Positions 8,072 to 18,652 of a DNA stretch of 64,000 nt are shown piece after piece. A program made the translations under genes and the position numbers. Every line of letters begins with the position of its first letter. Position 1 is the stretch's first letter. This DNA comes from Colimorpha sp045222295 (GTDB lineage: Bacteria > Bacteroidota > Bacteroidia > Bacteroidales > P3): the NCBI GenBank assembly GCA_045222295.1, contig JBGUXP010000005.1, positions 22,288 to 86,287 of the forward strand, in the 5' to 3' direction. The notes beneath the pieces were generated by a model. That model was not told the DNA's origin and searched no databases. It was given only the letters and a program-made list of their open reading frames with translations.

Positions 8072-9502
8072 TTAACTGTCACCCTGACTGTTGTAAGGGT
8101 CGGCAGGGACAAGGGGCCCCAGCAGGGGGTGGCTGATAATCTCGGGGCAGAGCTCAGCCAGCATTACGGGCGACACATCGGGCAGCATCTTGCGGGCTTT
8201 GTTGTAACGATTGGTATAGAAATAAGCGGCTGCGAGATAGGTAGAGTAGAAGGAGTTGTGGGGATAGACCTCGAGAGACTCCTCGGCGAACTGTATAACG
8301 ATGTCGTAGACCTTGTGATTGAAGAGGAACTGGGTATAGATCTGACACTGGTGTTCGGCATAGAGTCCTGTGGTAATCATCTGCTCGAAATAATCGGAAG
8401 CCTTGTAGAAGTCACCCATGGCATCATAGACCATGGCAGCAGCGCAAAGCACATCGGGATTACCATCGGGCATTCCCTCGGAGGGAGAAGCCTCGTCAAG
8501 CATGAGGGCCCGTTTGACCTTGGAAAGCGCGGTGGTGGTGTCGCCAGTTTCCAGGTAGCAGAGCGCTAGGGAAGCGTATGCTTCGGCATCGGCAGGGTTC
8601 TCGTCGATGGCCTTCTTGAAATAAGCCATGGCAGCATCGTAGTTGGCTTCACGGGCATAGAGGGAGCCAATGGTACGATAGACCTTGGCGCGGTCGTCAC
8701 AGTGGTCAAGAACACGCAGCATCGTCGTCACCGCCTCGGCGGTATTGCCCATGAAATCCTGTGTCTGCGAGAGGGCAATATAGGCATCGACATAGCCCTT
8801 GTCGATGGCTATGGCGAACTCGAAAGCATCGATGGCCTTTTCATAAAGCGTCAGGTCGCGATAGCCGCATCCTAGACAATACCATGCCTCCTTGCAATAG
8901 GGATTCTTCTTGACATATCCACTCAGATAATCTACCGCCTGCTCGACACGGCCAGACTCGAAGCATATATCATAATAGTTATAGATGGTCACATCATCGC
9001 AGGAGTCGCTCTCCATCGCCTTGCGGTAGCAGTTGATGGCAGCATCATAGTCCTTGAGTTTATAATATTCCTCTCCCATATTGGAGTAGACACGTCCAAG
9101 CATCCATCCATCAGTGGCGGCCTCTTTAAAGTAAGCAATGGCCTTCTTGGACTCGCCCACGGCACCGTTGGCCACACCCAGCGAGTAGGCCACGTCGGTA
9201 TTCTCGGGCTCAGCCTCACGCATCTGATTGAGGACCTTGAGGGCTTGGGCGTATTGTTCGTGAGACATCATGAGATGAGCGCGGCGCAGGCGTATGGTGG
9301 TGCTGTCGGGATAGAGCTCTTCGGCATACTCCACAGCACGCTCCAGAGGCTTCTTATCGTTGACCTCGAAGTAGTAATCAATGATTATTTCCATCTCGTC
9401 GACATCGAAGAACTGGCTCTTTCCCTTGAGGACAGTATTCTCAAAGTCGAGCACCAATTCACGCACTTCATTATCAAAATTATTAAACCTGTCTTTTTTC
9501 AT
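8072..9502 (-). CDS. Tetratricopeptide repeat protein
   Basis: A 476-aa protein made almost wholly of TPR units, seen as recurring patterns such as AIAYFKEAATDGW, AINCYRKAMES, AIDAFEFAIAID and AMAYFKKAIDENP. There is no signal peptide or membrane segment, so it is probably cytoplasmic. TPR arrays bind protein partners; the partner is not evident. Its start is only 4 bp after the sprA stop, so the two are co-transcribed. Location in the SprA operon suggests, but does not show, a role connected to secretion or cell-surface assembly. Confidence 0.85.
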   Translation of the reverse strand: MKKDRFNNFDNEVRELVLDFENTVLKGKSQFFDVDEMEIIIDYYFEVNDKKPLERAVEYAEELYPDSTTIRLRRAHLMMSHEQYAQALKVLNQMREAEPENTDVAYSLGVANGAVGESKKAIAYFKEAATDGWMLGRVYSNMGEEYYKLKDYDAAINCYRKAMESDSCDDVTIYNYYDICFESGRVEQAVDYLSGYVKKNPYCKEAWYCLGCGYRDLTLYEKAIDAFEFAIAIDKGYVDAYIALSQTQDFMGNTAEAVTTMLRVLDHCDDRAKVYRTIGSLYAREANYDAAMAYFKKAIDENPADAEAYASLALCYLETGDTTTALSKVKRALMLDEASPSEGMPDGNPDVLCAAAMVYDAMGDFYKASDYFEQMITTGLYAEHQCQIYTQFLFNHKVYDIVIQFAEESLEVYPHNSFYSTYLAAAYFYTNRYNKARKMLPDVSPVMLAELCPEIISHPLLGPLVPADPYNSQGDS

Positions 9503-9506
9503 TTTT

Positions 9507-12500
9507 CTAGAACGAGAATCTGATGGTTAAACCGCCTTTGGTCGTCGAGTTGGGGTAGGAATTGGAGATATAGGGTGTATTGATATTAGTCTGGAAGAAA
9601 GCCTTGACAGTGAGCGTCGTGGTGAGTGCATACTCACCACTGAGTTCTGCCATCCATACCGAGCTTCCAGAGGATATCTGACTGAGGTTCTGGTTTATCT
9701 TGCGGATATTGGTCATGTTACTATTGTAGGTGAGGTTGAGCTGCACCAAGATGTCGCTTTTGAGTTTATGGGTCTTGTCGGCGAACCTGACATTGAAGGC
9801 AACATCCTTGAAGCGATAGCCAGCACCAATGGTGAAGCCACTTCGCGTAGTCTCGGTGAGCTGGTTGTTGGAGAAGGAGAGCATCAGCGTACGATTCTTC
9901 TGTAGCGAGAAATTGAACTGAAAACTGTTGACCATATTGACCGAGATGCGTATCAAGGGGTTAAACTGCTCGGTAATCTGCACCCCCTCCATACTCACCG
10001 GCGGCACATAGTCGCCCGTATTGTTGAGCACCGACTCATGACCGTAGTCATAATTGTCCACCCCCGAGAGTGTGGCGTCGGTATAGAAGTTACCCACGCT
10101 GTAGGTCGACGCATAGCGATGCGAGAGGGTGATATTGGTGAACCACTTCTTGAGGAACTGGATCTTGTTCAATCCATTATAGTTGATATTCCAGTTAGGC
10201 AACGGCAACTTCTGGAAAGGTGAGAATCCCTTGCTGGCAGGGTCGTCTCCCAGATAGGTTGCCAGGAAGGCTGTAAGTAGTACCGTCTGCGAATTGGCGC
10301 TATAACCCGCAGGATAGTATTGGCCGTTCATGGTGTCGAGAATCATCTGGTCGCTATAGGGGTCGGGGTTGGCCGCCGCCAAGCGCTCGGCGACGATAGA
10401 GCGGTTCTCCAAAAACTGGGCGAAGAGGTCATCGGCATTGGAGAAAGCCGTAAAGAAACTCCACGTAGTGGTAGTATAAGAACCTGTCATGCGCGCAGAC
10501 AGCGGGCCATCGACATAGCCTCTGTCAGTGAGGTATTTGTAGTAGTATTCCTCACGGGTGCTATAGTTCTGCGTAGCCGTGAGCGCTATCTTAAAGTCGC
10601 GGATAGGCTCTACGTTAGCCTGCATTGAGAGAGTCTTGTTAGTGGTCATCTCGTGGGGTGTATTGAAGAGGGTATCGCGCGACAGCAAGTCACGTCTCAG
10701 CAGGTCTTCGGCCACATCCATGTCATAGCCCAGCACATAGCCCAATCCGGGACTCCAATGGGTGCGCGGGTCAAGTCCCACATACTTAGGCTCGCCCATA
10801 TAGCCCGGCAAACGTGAGCCGTTGGTGATGTTGTATTGGATATTCATGTCTTTCACGCCTGTCAAGAGTCGTAGGCCGAAATAACCTACGTCCTTCATCA
10901 TCTCCTTGAAGTGTTCCCGCCGCAGACTATCGGCTGTAGCTATTGAATCCTGGACACTCATCTTAGGTTGCTTCTTACCGCTCTTCGCTTGCGTTTTCTT
11001 GGCAGAAGATTTCTGTGCATTGGCATCCTTTAGCAACTTGAATTTATTATAGAAATTCTGCAAGTTGGCATTGGCAGAGAGTTGGATAGTCGACGACCCC
11101 TGCAACGTGGCACCCATCGACTGCAACGCTTGAGTGGTACCCTGGTAGACATAATTGGTGCGATAGCTGAGGGGAGCCCGTAGGAAGTCAAGATATGGCA
11201 ACTTATTGACAGGCAACTCATAGGTAACATTCACCGACTGCTGGAAGTTCTGCATTGTGCCTCCATGGGCCAACGACTGCCAGATTGAGTCGGCTGCCGA
11301 AGAACTCATACGTCCCACAGGTTCCTCAATGCGAGCGTTGGCATTGGCCGAATACTGAATGCGGAGCGTACGCATCAAATCATATTGCAGGCCATAGGTA
11401 CGCTGCCATGTGAACTGCTTGAAGTAGGTGGGCTTAATGATAACCAACGCCGCACTCTTGTTGCGCATCAACGACTCCTCGTAGTCACGATAAATCTCGG
11501 TAGAAAAACTCAGGCTCTTCGGTAGATAGTAGAAGTTGAACTCCTTGAGTATCTTCCACGCTTTCCCTTTGAAAAGTTTCACCTTGTCAAAGGGTTTCAC
11601 CGGCTCTGCCTTCGGGCTATAGCTGTAGGTGAAGCCGCCACGATGCTGGTCTTTGTTATAGTACTCTATATCCTCGTCGCTCGACCTTTCTCCACTGTAG
11701 GCATAAGAGAAGGCGAAATTCTCAATGTCATAGATATGCTGCTTCAGATTATCCTTCCCCACCCTGTCTTTCTTCACGTTGGCCAGCGTGATGTTCGTCG
11801 TACTCTTGCGACGCTGTGTCATCTGTTTCACGCTGTCCTTCTCTGCCGTCGTGGCATAGGTATCGAGGTCGTCGCTCAGCAGCACGTCAGGATTATAGGG
11901 GTTGTATTCTGGACTGCCAATCTCGCGACTGTAATCCACATAGAGCGGTATGTGCAATCCCCATTCTTCTGGCAGGAATTTGCTCAGTTCAATATCGAAG
12001 GTGGTCTGGAATGTAAAGGTGTTCACCAGTTCCTCCTTGACCAGCGGGTCTTCGAGGTTGCCGAAATGTGCCGTTGTGTAGGAGCCATAGAGCGACAAGT
12101 TACCCAGGTCAGCCAGGTTCGTCCTTGCCAATGCCATCGCTGCCCAGCCGCCTTTGTTGATATAATCGGTCAACCGAAGCTCATTCACCCATACTGTGGC
12201 CGACTTCGGCAGCATGTTATTACCGTCAGTCAGGCTTTCTTTCTTGGGATTGCGCACGCCTATCATGATAACCTTTACCTTGCCCAAGTTAGGCGTTCCG
12301 AGGACGGTATACTTCCGCCCGTCGACCATTTCGGAGTAAAGCAATGTGGGAGCATAACCCGATTCACCATGGCGGATTTTCTTGTTGCGGTTGGTCTTAA
12401 TCTCTGTCAGTCGTTGCAAATCGATATCGACATTGTTTTCCCGCGGCCAGATGGCATAAGGGTCGTCAGAAAGTGTATACCAGGGGGTGAGTTTCAGCGG

Positions 12501-15500
12501 CAACTCATATTCATAGTAGTTATTGGTGTAGTCAGTACCCAGACGAACAAACAACACCAGGTCGTCATCATCCATCTGGTCGGTAGCATACATCTTTTCT
12601 GCGTGGGCGAACATCTTCAGATGTCCGTATTGCCGCAGGTCATAGCTCGTAGAGCGATAAATAGCACGGGCGTCGCCACTGGCCAAGCCATCAACACTGA
12701 GCGACAGGGACTGCTCGTTGAGTTGCGTATAGCTGTTACCACTGGAATACCATTCCTCGCGCTCAATTCCCGGGGGCAGTACGTAAGGCACCGGCTGACG
12801 ACTGCCATTCTCTTCGATATTGACAGTCGAGATGTTGAAACTGGTCTCCTCGCTGGTACCCGTGGTATAGTCGCCAGGCTGCAGCAGGTCTTCGCTATAT
12901 TTGCGCCAAGTGGAATAAACAAGATCGAGAGTAGCGAAACGCAGGATGATCGGCTCATCGAACTGGTTGAGGAACATCCTCATGAAACGTATAGATTGGA
13001 ATCCGTTGATGTTTCCCACCTTGGCATCGGGTTCCCGAATGGGGATACGGAACTGGTACCACTTGCAGTTGGTCGACTCGCCATTGGCTAACTGAATATT
13101 GTGCGCCTCCTGGATGTCAACGATATGGTTCTCGCCAATCACCATCTTGTCGGGACTGAGGTCGATGACATACTGGTAGTAGTTCTCAGCCTCGCTGAGA
13201 GTGTTGTCCTTGTTGATATCCTCAACATTTGGGTAGGCACTGGCGCTGGTCATATACTCTTCGTCGCTATCCTCATCCACTGCCGAGTTCCCCTCGGGGT
13301 TGTTATAGAACTTGTATCGGTCGTTGACCTTCACGTCATTGTTATCATAATAAGAACTGCGGAAATAGCGGAAATCATCGCCCGACGGGTCGGCAGCAGC
13401 TTTCTGATAGGCTTCCGAGGCTGTGCCGAAACGTCCTGCAATAGCATCAAGATACCACTGGAAGAACGACTGCTCATCCTCCAACCCGTGTGTGGAACCC
13501 AGACCGTCATATCCCACATCCTGGTACATACGGCTCTGTGCATCGTTGTCGAAGGCATTGACGATGGGCTGCGTGGTAGGCACACGACCCCAGATGGTAG
13601 TGTCGACATTGACCACCGTAGCACTCGTCGGAAGGCCATTCTCGAAACTCTTGCGACCGTCGCGCAAGATATCCTCACTCACGTCGCCGAGATTGATATA
13701 CAACTTACCGCCATGGTGGCTGGGACTCTCGATGAAGGGGTCCATCAGCCAGAACTCGATGGTCTCGATGTTCTGGGTTTCGAAATCGGTATAGTCCAAC
13801 TTGCGCATGATACCACCCCAACGGCTGGAAGGATTGGCCAGCATGCCACTGTCGGTAATACCGGCACTGAAGGCTGAGGGTGCCACATCGTAATTGTAGG
13901 GACCCTTTTCCGAAGGATAAAAGGCCAGATTGAGTTCGTAAACATAGGTCGGCTGACCAGCCACACGGTCCTTGTTGGGGAAGACCTCCTGCTCATAGAT
14001 GCGTCTGGAATAAGGTCTCGACAGATCGTCGAGGGATATATTGCTAGGGCGTGTGCTCGTTTGGTAGAAGTCATTACTAATACGGTACCATGCCAGCTTA
14101 GCACGGTTCTTGCCATAGTCGAGGCCACTCCCGGGAGCTGTCTCGGGGAACATAGCCATCGGTAGGCGGTAGTCCTGCGGCGTACTCGCCAAGTACCACG
14201 AGTTTACCGTCGTCAAATTGATATTACTCTCGGCGCCCTCGAAGTCGTCGACATAGCTGACGCTACCCTCTTCAGAACCAGTACTGCTCATGCCGGGGAT
14301 AAAATGGGCAAACTCGGCCGTGAGACTGAGGTTCGACGGTGCTTTGGTCTCGATACCGGGAAGCATATCCACCAGTTTTGTAATCAACGGCACCTCGCTC
14401 CGATAGTTCACGTCGAGCCCCCAGATACTGTTGCTCGTCGGCTCATCGCCGAAGTTATTCTTCTGCGTCATCGGCTTCTCATGCAGGTTCATCACCGTAG
14501 CTCCGATATTGAAGTCGGGCTGCACCTCATAGTTCAGATGTAAGCCCAGCATACGCTTGGTAGTCATGCTAAACGAGTTGTTCTCGGAGCTGACACTGAT
14601 TGGCGTGCCTGACGAAAGGATGCTCTCATTGATGATACGCACCGTTCCCATAGTGTAATCCACCGTATAGTCCACATTCTCAATCAGTGGCATGCCACCA
14701 GCCGTCACCGTCACGCTTCCCTGCGTCACACTATACCCCAGTGAGATTTCTCCACTCACACTGCTGGTATAATAACCTTCCAAGAAAAAGCGGTTGCGCT
14801 CAGCATACTGCCGCGCCAGCGCCTGCGTCATGGTATAGAGCGAGTCGAAACAATAGCGGTTGGCCATATCGTCATCCTCCAGCAAGGTCCGCAAATCCTT
14901 ACCGAACGGCTCCACATAGGGGAAGAACACTCGACCCGTCGAGGCTTGAATCAAACCGCCCTTGAAGGCTGCCGAGTCGAACCAGTCGAAGACACCGTCG
15001 GCATAATAGTAGCTCTGACTGGCATCCATGCGGTCCATGCCGAAAAGTTCAATAAGAGGAATGCCCTGTTTGGCTCCTTCAGTGAAGAAGCCAACACCCA
15101 CGCCTCCTTCCTCGCTCTCATAAAGAACATTGAGACGGAAGTTCTCGCGGCTCAATTGACTGCTCTTCAGAAAGTAGACATTCTTCATCATCAACTTCCA
15201 CAATGGCCCGTGGGTATTCACAGCGGTGCTCTTCAGCAACTTAACTATCAATGTATTCGGGTCGTTCACACCATCGGTGGTCAACTCGCCTACCTGATAG
15301 ACATTGGTATCGCCCACCACCTGATACTGGAATGCAACGGCCAGTACCTGGTCGTTACTCAACGGCTGGTTCAGTGTGATGAATCCCAACTCGCGGTTGA
15401 ATGTATATTCGTTGGAGGGAAGCAGACGGGCACTCTCCACCTTCTCATAGTCGATGCCAGCCGTCATGCCGACACCTTGCATGTAGCTTGTCACGGAGTT

Positions 15501-16676
15501 GACACTACGCACACTCGACGGATTCACCAGCGACAGCAGGTCGTTGGCATTGTTCCTAGGCAACTGCGAACCGCTGCCATGCACACGATAATTCGACGGG
15601 TTTCCCTCTCCAAGATCGGTCAAGGCCAAGATGTTGCGATTCTGCGTCACCGCAGCGCCCACATTGGTACGCCACACCTCAATACGCAAAATCTTGATAT
15701 TTGATTTCACCACGGGCAACGTGCTCATGGCCTTGTTGTAGTTATCATAAAAATATTGCGCAATGAAATAGTGGCGATTCTCCTCATATTCGTCGGCACG
15801 AATCTCAAATTCATGGCTGCTCGCGCCACCTTTCACCTGCATATTCTCCGTGCTTGTCTCCTTCTCGCTCACCACCGCATCGATAGTCAGTTTACCGAAC
15901 TTCAGCTTAGTATGGAAACCAAAGAGCTGTTGACTGCCCTTGATGAGGGTCGTCGTCAGCGGAAACGACACATCGGCTGCCTCAAAAAGCTGCAGGATAT
16001 CATCCTCCTTGCCTTCGTACTTCAGCTTCAACTGGTTCTCAAAATCGAAAGTGGCGTTGGTATTGTGGTTGATATCAAAACTAATGAGGTCACCGATCTT
16101 GGCGTTGAGATTAATCTGCAGGTTCTCATCAAAGTCGAAGGTTGTCACACTACGCTCACTGGCATCGCGTTGCGGGTCATCGCGGTAGTTATTTACTATT
16201 TGGAACGTCAACTCGGCACTACCGCTAGGATTAATACTGATAAGAGGTTTGCCGTTGAGCAAGTCCAGTTTCTGCATAATCTGATTGAAACCCGGAATTT
16301 TGTTCAGTAGGCCACCAGCATTGTTGTCCAGTACTGTTCCTCCCCGCTTCTCGTCCCAGTAGTTCTTCATCAGATGCTCCATCTTCCAATCCTCATAGTC
16401 CTCGAAGCTCATATACTCGCGACCAATTTCCACATCACCCACTTTTTTCACTTTCACATAGTCACCATGCTCAGCATCATAGACCACAGTATCTGTCACC
16501 CCGGCAGGCGTATAGCCACTACCCATCTGCCGGAATTCGACAGAATCATTCTGCGCCCACACAACCGTATGCACGCAAAACAGCAGGGCAAGAAGGAGAA
16601 TATATCGGGTCAGTTTTTTCAACTTTCGGTTTTCAACTTTTCTTTTCAACCCTACATAAACGTAACACCTCGACAA
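9507..16676 (-). CDS. sprA: SprA, outer-membrane translocon of the type IX secretion system
   Basis: Giant beta-barrel (2389 codons) through which T9SS substrates cross the outer membrane; also called Sov. The size matches the family (about 2300-2500 aa). A signal peptide is read around LTRYILLLALLF ending VVWAQ, followed by family segments such as MSFEDYEDWKMEHLMKNYW and a C-terminus ending GGLTIRFSF as in outer-membrane barrels. No ATG precedes the signal peptide in this frame. Candidate starts are TTG at 16676 (directly after an in-frame TAA), 16649 or 16622; the last begins LKKLTRYILLL, the most typical signal n-region. It lies between ruvA and the TPR gene. The frame is intact. Confidence 0.96.
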   Translation of the reverse strand: MSRCYVYVGLKRKVENRKLKKLTRYILLLALLFCVHTVVWAQNDSVEFRQMGSGYTPAGVTDTVVYDAEHGDYVKVKKVGDVEIGREYMSFEDYEDWKMEHLMKNYWDEKRGGTVLDNNAGGLLNKIPGFNQIMQKLDLLNGKPLISINPSGSAELTFQIVNNYRDDPQRDASERSVTTFDFDENLQINLNAKIGDLISFDINHNTNATFDFENQLKLKYEGKEDDILQLFEAADVSFPLTTTLIKGSQQLFGFHTKLKFGKLTIDAVVSEKETSTENMQVKGGASSHEFEIRADEYEENRHYFIAQYFYDNYNKAMSTLPVVKSNIKILRIEVWRTNVGAAVTQNRNILALTDLGEGNPSNYRVHGSGSQLPRNNANDLLSLVNPSSVRSVNSVTSYMQGVGMTAGIDYEKVESARLLPSNEYTFNRELGFITLNQPLSNDQVLAVAFQYQVVGDTNVYQVGELTTDGVNDPNTLIVKLLKSTAVNTHGPLWKLMMKNVYFLKSSQLSRENFRLNVLYESEEGGVGVGFFTEGAKQGIPLIELFGMDRMDASQSYYYADGVFDWFDSAAFKGGLIQASTGRVFFPYVEPFGKDLRTLLEDDDMANRYCFDSLYTMTQALARQYAERNRFFLEGYYTSSVSGEISLGYSVTQGSVTVTAGGMPLIENVDYTVDYTMGTVRIINESILSSGTPISVSSENNSFSMTTKRMLGLHLNYEVQPDFNIGATVMNLHEKPMTQKNNFGDEPTSNSIWGLDVNYRSEVPLITKLVDMLPGIETKAPSNLSLTAEFAHFIPGMSSTGSEEGSVSYVDDFEGAESNINLTTVNSWYLASTPQDYRLPMAMFPETAPGSGLDYGKNRAKLAWYRISNDFYQTSTRPSNISLDDLSRPYSRRIYEQEVFPNKDRVAGQPTYVYELNLAFYPSEKGPYNYDVAPSAFSAGITDSGMLANPSSRWGGIMRKLDYTDFETQNIETIEFWLMDPFIESPSHHGGKLYINLGDVSEDILRDGRKSFENGLPTSATVVNVDTTIWGRVPTTQPIVNAFDNDAQSRMYQDVGYDGLGSTHGLEDEQSFFQWYLDAIAGRFGTASEAYQKAAADPSGDDFRYFRSSYYDNNDVKVNDRYKFYNNPEGNSAVDEDSDEEYMTSASAYPNVEDINKDNTLSEAENYYQYVIDLSPDKMVIGENHIVDIQEAHNIQLANGESTNCKWYQFRIPIREPDAKVGNINGFQSIRFMRMFLNQFDEPIILRFATLDLVYSTWRKYSEDLLQPGDYTTGTSEETSFNISTVNIEENGSRQPVPYVLPPGIEREEWYSSGNSYTQLNEQSLSLSVDGLASGDARAIYRSTSYDLRQYGHLKMFAHAEKMYATDQMDDDDLVLFVRLGTDYTNNYYEYELPLKLTPWYTLSDDPYAIWPRENNVDIDLQRLTEIKTNRNKKIRHGESGYAPTLLYSEMVDGRKYTVLGTPNLGKVKVIMIGVRNPKKESLTDGNNMLPKSATVWVNELRLTDYINKGGWAAMALARTNLADLGNLSLYGSYTTAHFGNLEDPLVKEELVNTFTFQTTFDIELSKFLPEEWGLHIPLYVDYSREIGSPEYNPYNPDVLLSDDLDTYATTAEKDSVKQMTQRRKSTTNITLANVKKDRVGKDNLKQHIYDIENFAFSYAYSGERSSDEDIEYYNKDQHRGGFTYSYSPKAEPVKPFDKVKLFKGKAWKILKEFNFYYLPKSLSFSTEIYRDYEESLMRNKSAALVIIKPTYFKQFTWQRTYGLQYDLMRTLRIQYSANANARIEEPVGRMSSSAADSIWQSLAHGGTMQNFQQSVNVTYELPVNKLPYLDFLRAPLSYRTNYVYQGTTQALQSMGATLQGSSTIQLSANANLQNFYNKFKLLKDANAQKSSAKKTQAKSGKKQPKMSVQDSIATADSLRREHFKEMMKDVGYFGLRLLTGVKDMNIQYNITNGSRLPGYMGEPKYVGLDPRTHWSPGLGYVLGYDMDVAEDLLRRDLLSRDTLFNTPHEMTTNKTLSMQANVEPIRDFKIALTATQNYSTREEYYYKYLTDRGYVDGPLSARMTGSYTTTTWSFFTAFSNADDLFAQFLENRSIVAERLAAANPDPYSDQMILDTMNGQYYPAGYSANSQTVLLTAFLATYLGDDPASKGFSPFQKLPLPNWNINYNGLNKIQFLKKWFTNITLSHRYASTYSVGNFYTDATLSGVDNYDYGHESVLNNTGDYVPPVSMEGVQITEQFNPLIRISVNMVNSFQFNFSLQKNRTLMLSFSNNQLTETTRSGFTIGAGYRFKDVAFNVRFADKTHKLKSDILVQLNLTYNSNMTNIRKINQNLSQISSGSSVWMAELSGEYALTTTLTVKAFFQTNINTPYISNSYPNSTTKGGLTIRFSF

Positions 16677-16722
16677 TTATTGTATCGCCGAATCCATAAA
16701 TATAATAAAATTTCTAAAAAAA

Positions 16723-17319
16723 CTATAGGCGCCTCAAGCCTTCCTTGATGATTTCCTCCACGGTCATCGGAGTGCCGTCGACATTCCGCCAGTCGCTCGA
16801 CATCAACAGTTTCTCAACAGCAGGCTTGGCAAATCCAAGCATCGTCAAAGCTGTCATCGCTTCGTCGCGCGCCACCGACTGCTGACCGCCAACCACCGAC
16901 TGCTGACCGCTCACCATACCCACCTTGTCAGCCAATTCCAGTACAATACGCTGAGCCGTCTTGGCACCGATGCCCTTGACACGCTGCACACGTTTAACAT
17001 CCTGCGTCTGTATAGCCTCACGCAATTCGTCGACAGTGAGGCTCGAAAGCATGACACGCGCCGTCTGGTTCCCCACGCCGTTCACGCTGACAAGGATACG
17101 AAACATCTCGCGCTCCGCCATGTCATAGAAACCATAGAGCTGCTGCGCATCCTCGCGCACCACCAGATGGGCATAGACTTTCACTCTATCCTCCCCCACT
17201 CGTCTCAACGCCTCATACGTATTCAACGTAATCTCCAACAGATAGCCCACTCCACCGCAGTCTACCACAACCTGCGTAGGTTCCAATAATGCCAGTCTTC
17301 CTTCAAAGTATTCGTACAT
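16723..17319 (-). CDS. ruvA: Holliday junction helicase subunit RuvA
   Basis: Tetrameric subunit that holds four-way junctions for the RuvB motor. It has 198 aa, normal length. Domain I begins MYEYFEGRLALLEP. Two helix-hairpin-helix motifs are seen, VNGVGNQTA and VKGIGAKTA. Domain III, which contacts RuvB, ends the protein (MTALTMLGF through IKEGLRRL). The flexible linker (about residues 135-150) carries a duplicated GQQSV block produced by 7-bp tandem repeats. It sits 46 bp after the lipoprotein gene and just before sprA. Confidence 0.96.
   Translation of the reverse strand: MYEYFEGRLALLEPTQVVVDCGGVGYLLEITLNTYEALRRVGEDRVKVYAHLVVREDAQQLYGFYDMAEREMFRILVSVNGVGNQTARVMLSSLTVDELREAIQTQDVKRVQRVKGIGAKTAQRIVLELADKVGMVSGQQSVVGGQQSVARDEAMTALTMLGFAKPAVEKLLMSSDWRNVDGTPMTVEEIIKEGLRRL
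16870..16915. repeat. Heptamer repeat in the ruvA linker
   Basis: Six 7-bp units in the ruvA sense: AGCGGTC, AGCAGTC, GGTGGTT, GGCGGTC, AGCAGTC, GGTGGCG. They make a 21-bp higher-order repeat encoding twice the peptide GQQSV. Confidence 0.75.
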
Positions 17320-17365
17320 GTTCAGTTTTATTTAATCTCCAAGGTCGTTAAAATCATTAAAGCCA

Positions 17366-18646
17366 TTACCATTGATACCCAATTCCCTGCGCAGGACTGT
17401 CCTCCTGCAGGGTATAGTCATCCTCTCGGGGGTTAGTGAAGAGGGGGTCCTCACTCCATTCACCACCTTTTACGATGCTATGAAGGCCGAGGTTGTAATT
17501 CATCGCGTAGCCTTCCAACTCACTCAGCAACACCTCCTTGTTATAGGTACCCCAGATAATACAGTCGCGGAAGTCAGCCTTCAGCAGGTCTCCTCCCAGC
17601 GCCTCTCCGTCCCTAACCTCGTTGTTGCTCAGCACGATGCACTCTATCTTTCTCGCAGAATAGCTCCAGTAGTTTGCGAAGGTGCAGTTGCGGAAGTCAT
17701 AGCTACCGCCACGAAGTACCGTCACATCGGCCAGACAGTCGTACACCAGCAGGTTACGTCCAGTAATGGTGGCAGCCTGTCCCACAATACCACAGTCGCT
17801 CATATTGCGTATCACTGTGTTGCTCAAAGTGAGCTGCGAACCCGGATAACAGCGTAGACCACTCGTACCGTTCTCTATCACAGCGTGGTCAATCACATTA
17901 CCTGTACTATAGTTGTAAAACCAAATCGTTTGCCACTGACCTGGGAGAAACGAGTACCAGCCATCATGACGCATCGAACTGAACAACACGGGGGTCTCCT
18001 CCGTCCCCTGCACCCGCAGGTGAGCATTGGAGTCCACGATGAGCATCGCGCCGTCATAGAAATACAGCTCGTCACCGTTGTGAAGTGTCAGCGTGTGCCC
18101 ATCGAGCACCGCAGCGGGAGAAATGAACACATGAGGTCTGGAATGGTCCCAATTTTCGCAGTCAATAACAGAGAACCGTGTACTATCGGAAGGCAACAGC
18201 CTATGATATACAGCATTGCGTCCCCATGCTGTCAGCACTATCCGCTGACCGTTGCTGAAGGCAATGGCATCCTCCACAACGAAAGGTGCCGTGGCAGCAG
18301 TGGGGTTGATATTGGCCTGCACAAAGATAAAAATACTGTCGCCGGCCTCGATTTCTATGTCGCGCGCCGTCAGCGAGGTGTCACCATCGACATTCATGCG
18401 GAAACGGCTTGCCGCGCCGCCAACGAGAGATACCGTACTGAGCCTCAGGTTATCCGACGTACGGTTGTAGACCGTCACCATGCGCGTCGTAGTGCCAACG
18501 GTGGTAAAGACGGTGTCGAACGTCAACGTGTCAACAGAGAACTCCAGTTTCACACTTCCATCATCCACCATAAAGTTCTCTTTCTCACACGAAAGCATCC
18601 CCCACGGCATCAGTGCCAACAACAGAATATACAATAACCTCTTCAT
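17366..18646 (-). CDS. Lipoprotein with predicted right-handed beta-helix
   Basis: A 426-aa secreted lipoprotein; the signal peptide ends in MLSC, so Cys20 is the likely lipidation site. Residues about 30-150 look like an immunoglobulin-like beta domain (DTVFTTVGTTTRMVTVYN). The C-terminal half has short repeated strands typical of parallel beta-helices (TLSNTVIRNMSDCGIVG, GGSYDFRNCTFANYW). No catalytic residues are recognised. It lies 6 bp before the M64 protease stop and 46 bp before ruvA, inside the apparent operon. Related genes of unknown function accompany T9SS or housekeeping genes in Bacteroidales; a role in surface adhesion or polysaccharide binding is only a guess. Confidence 0.75.
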   Translation of the reverse strand: MKRLLYILLLALMPWGMLSCEKENFMVDDGSVKLEFSVDTLTFDTVFTTVGTTTRMVTVYNRTSDNLRLSTVSLVGGAASRFRMNVDGDTSLTARDIEIEAGDSIFIFVQANINPTAATAPFVVEDAIAFSNGQRIVLTAWGRNAVYHRLLPSDSTRFSVIDCENWDHSRPHVFISPAAVLDGHTLTLHNGDELYFYDGAMLIVDSNAHLRVQGTEETPVLFSSMRHDGWYSFLPGQWQTIWFYNYSTGNVIDHAVIENGTSGLRCYPGSQLTLSNTVIRNMSDCGIVGQAATITGRNLLVYDCLADVTVLRGGSYDFRNCTFANYWSYSARKIECIVLSNNEVRDGEALGGDLLKADFRDCIIWGTYNKEVLLSELEGYAMNYNLGLHSIVKGGEWSEDPLFTNPREDDYTLQEDSPAQGIGYQW

Positions 18647-18652
18647 CTATTA

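Noticed and set aside
11643..13091. Long antisense frames inside sprA
   Set aside because: They have no signal or domain and the sprA frame beneath is continuous and conserved in type.
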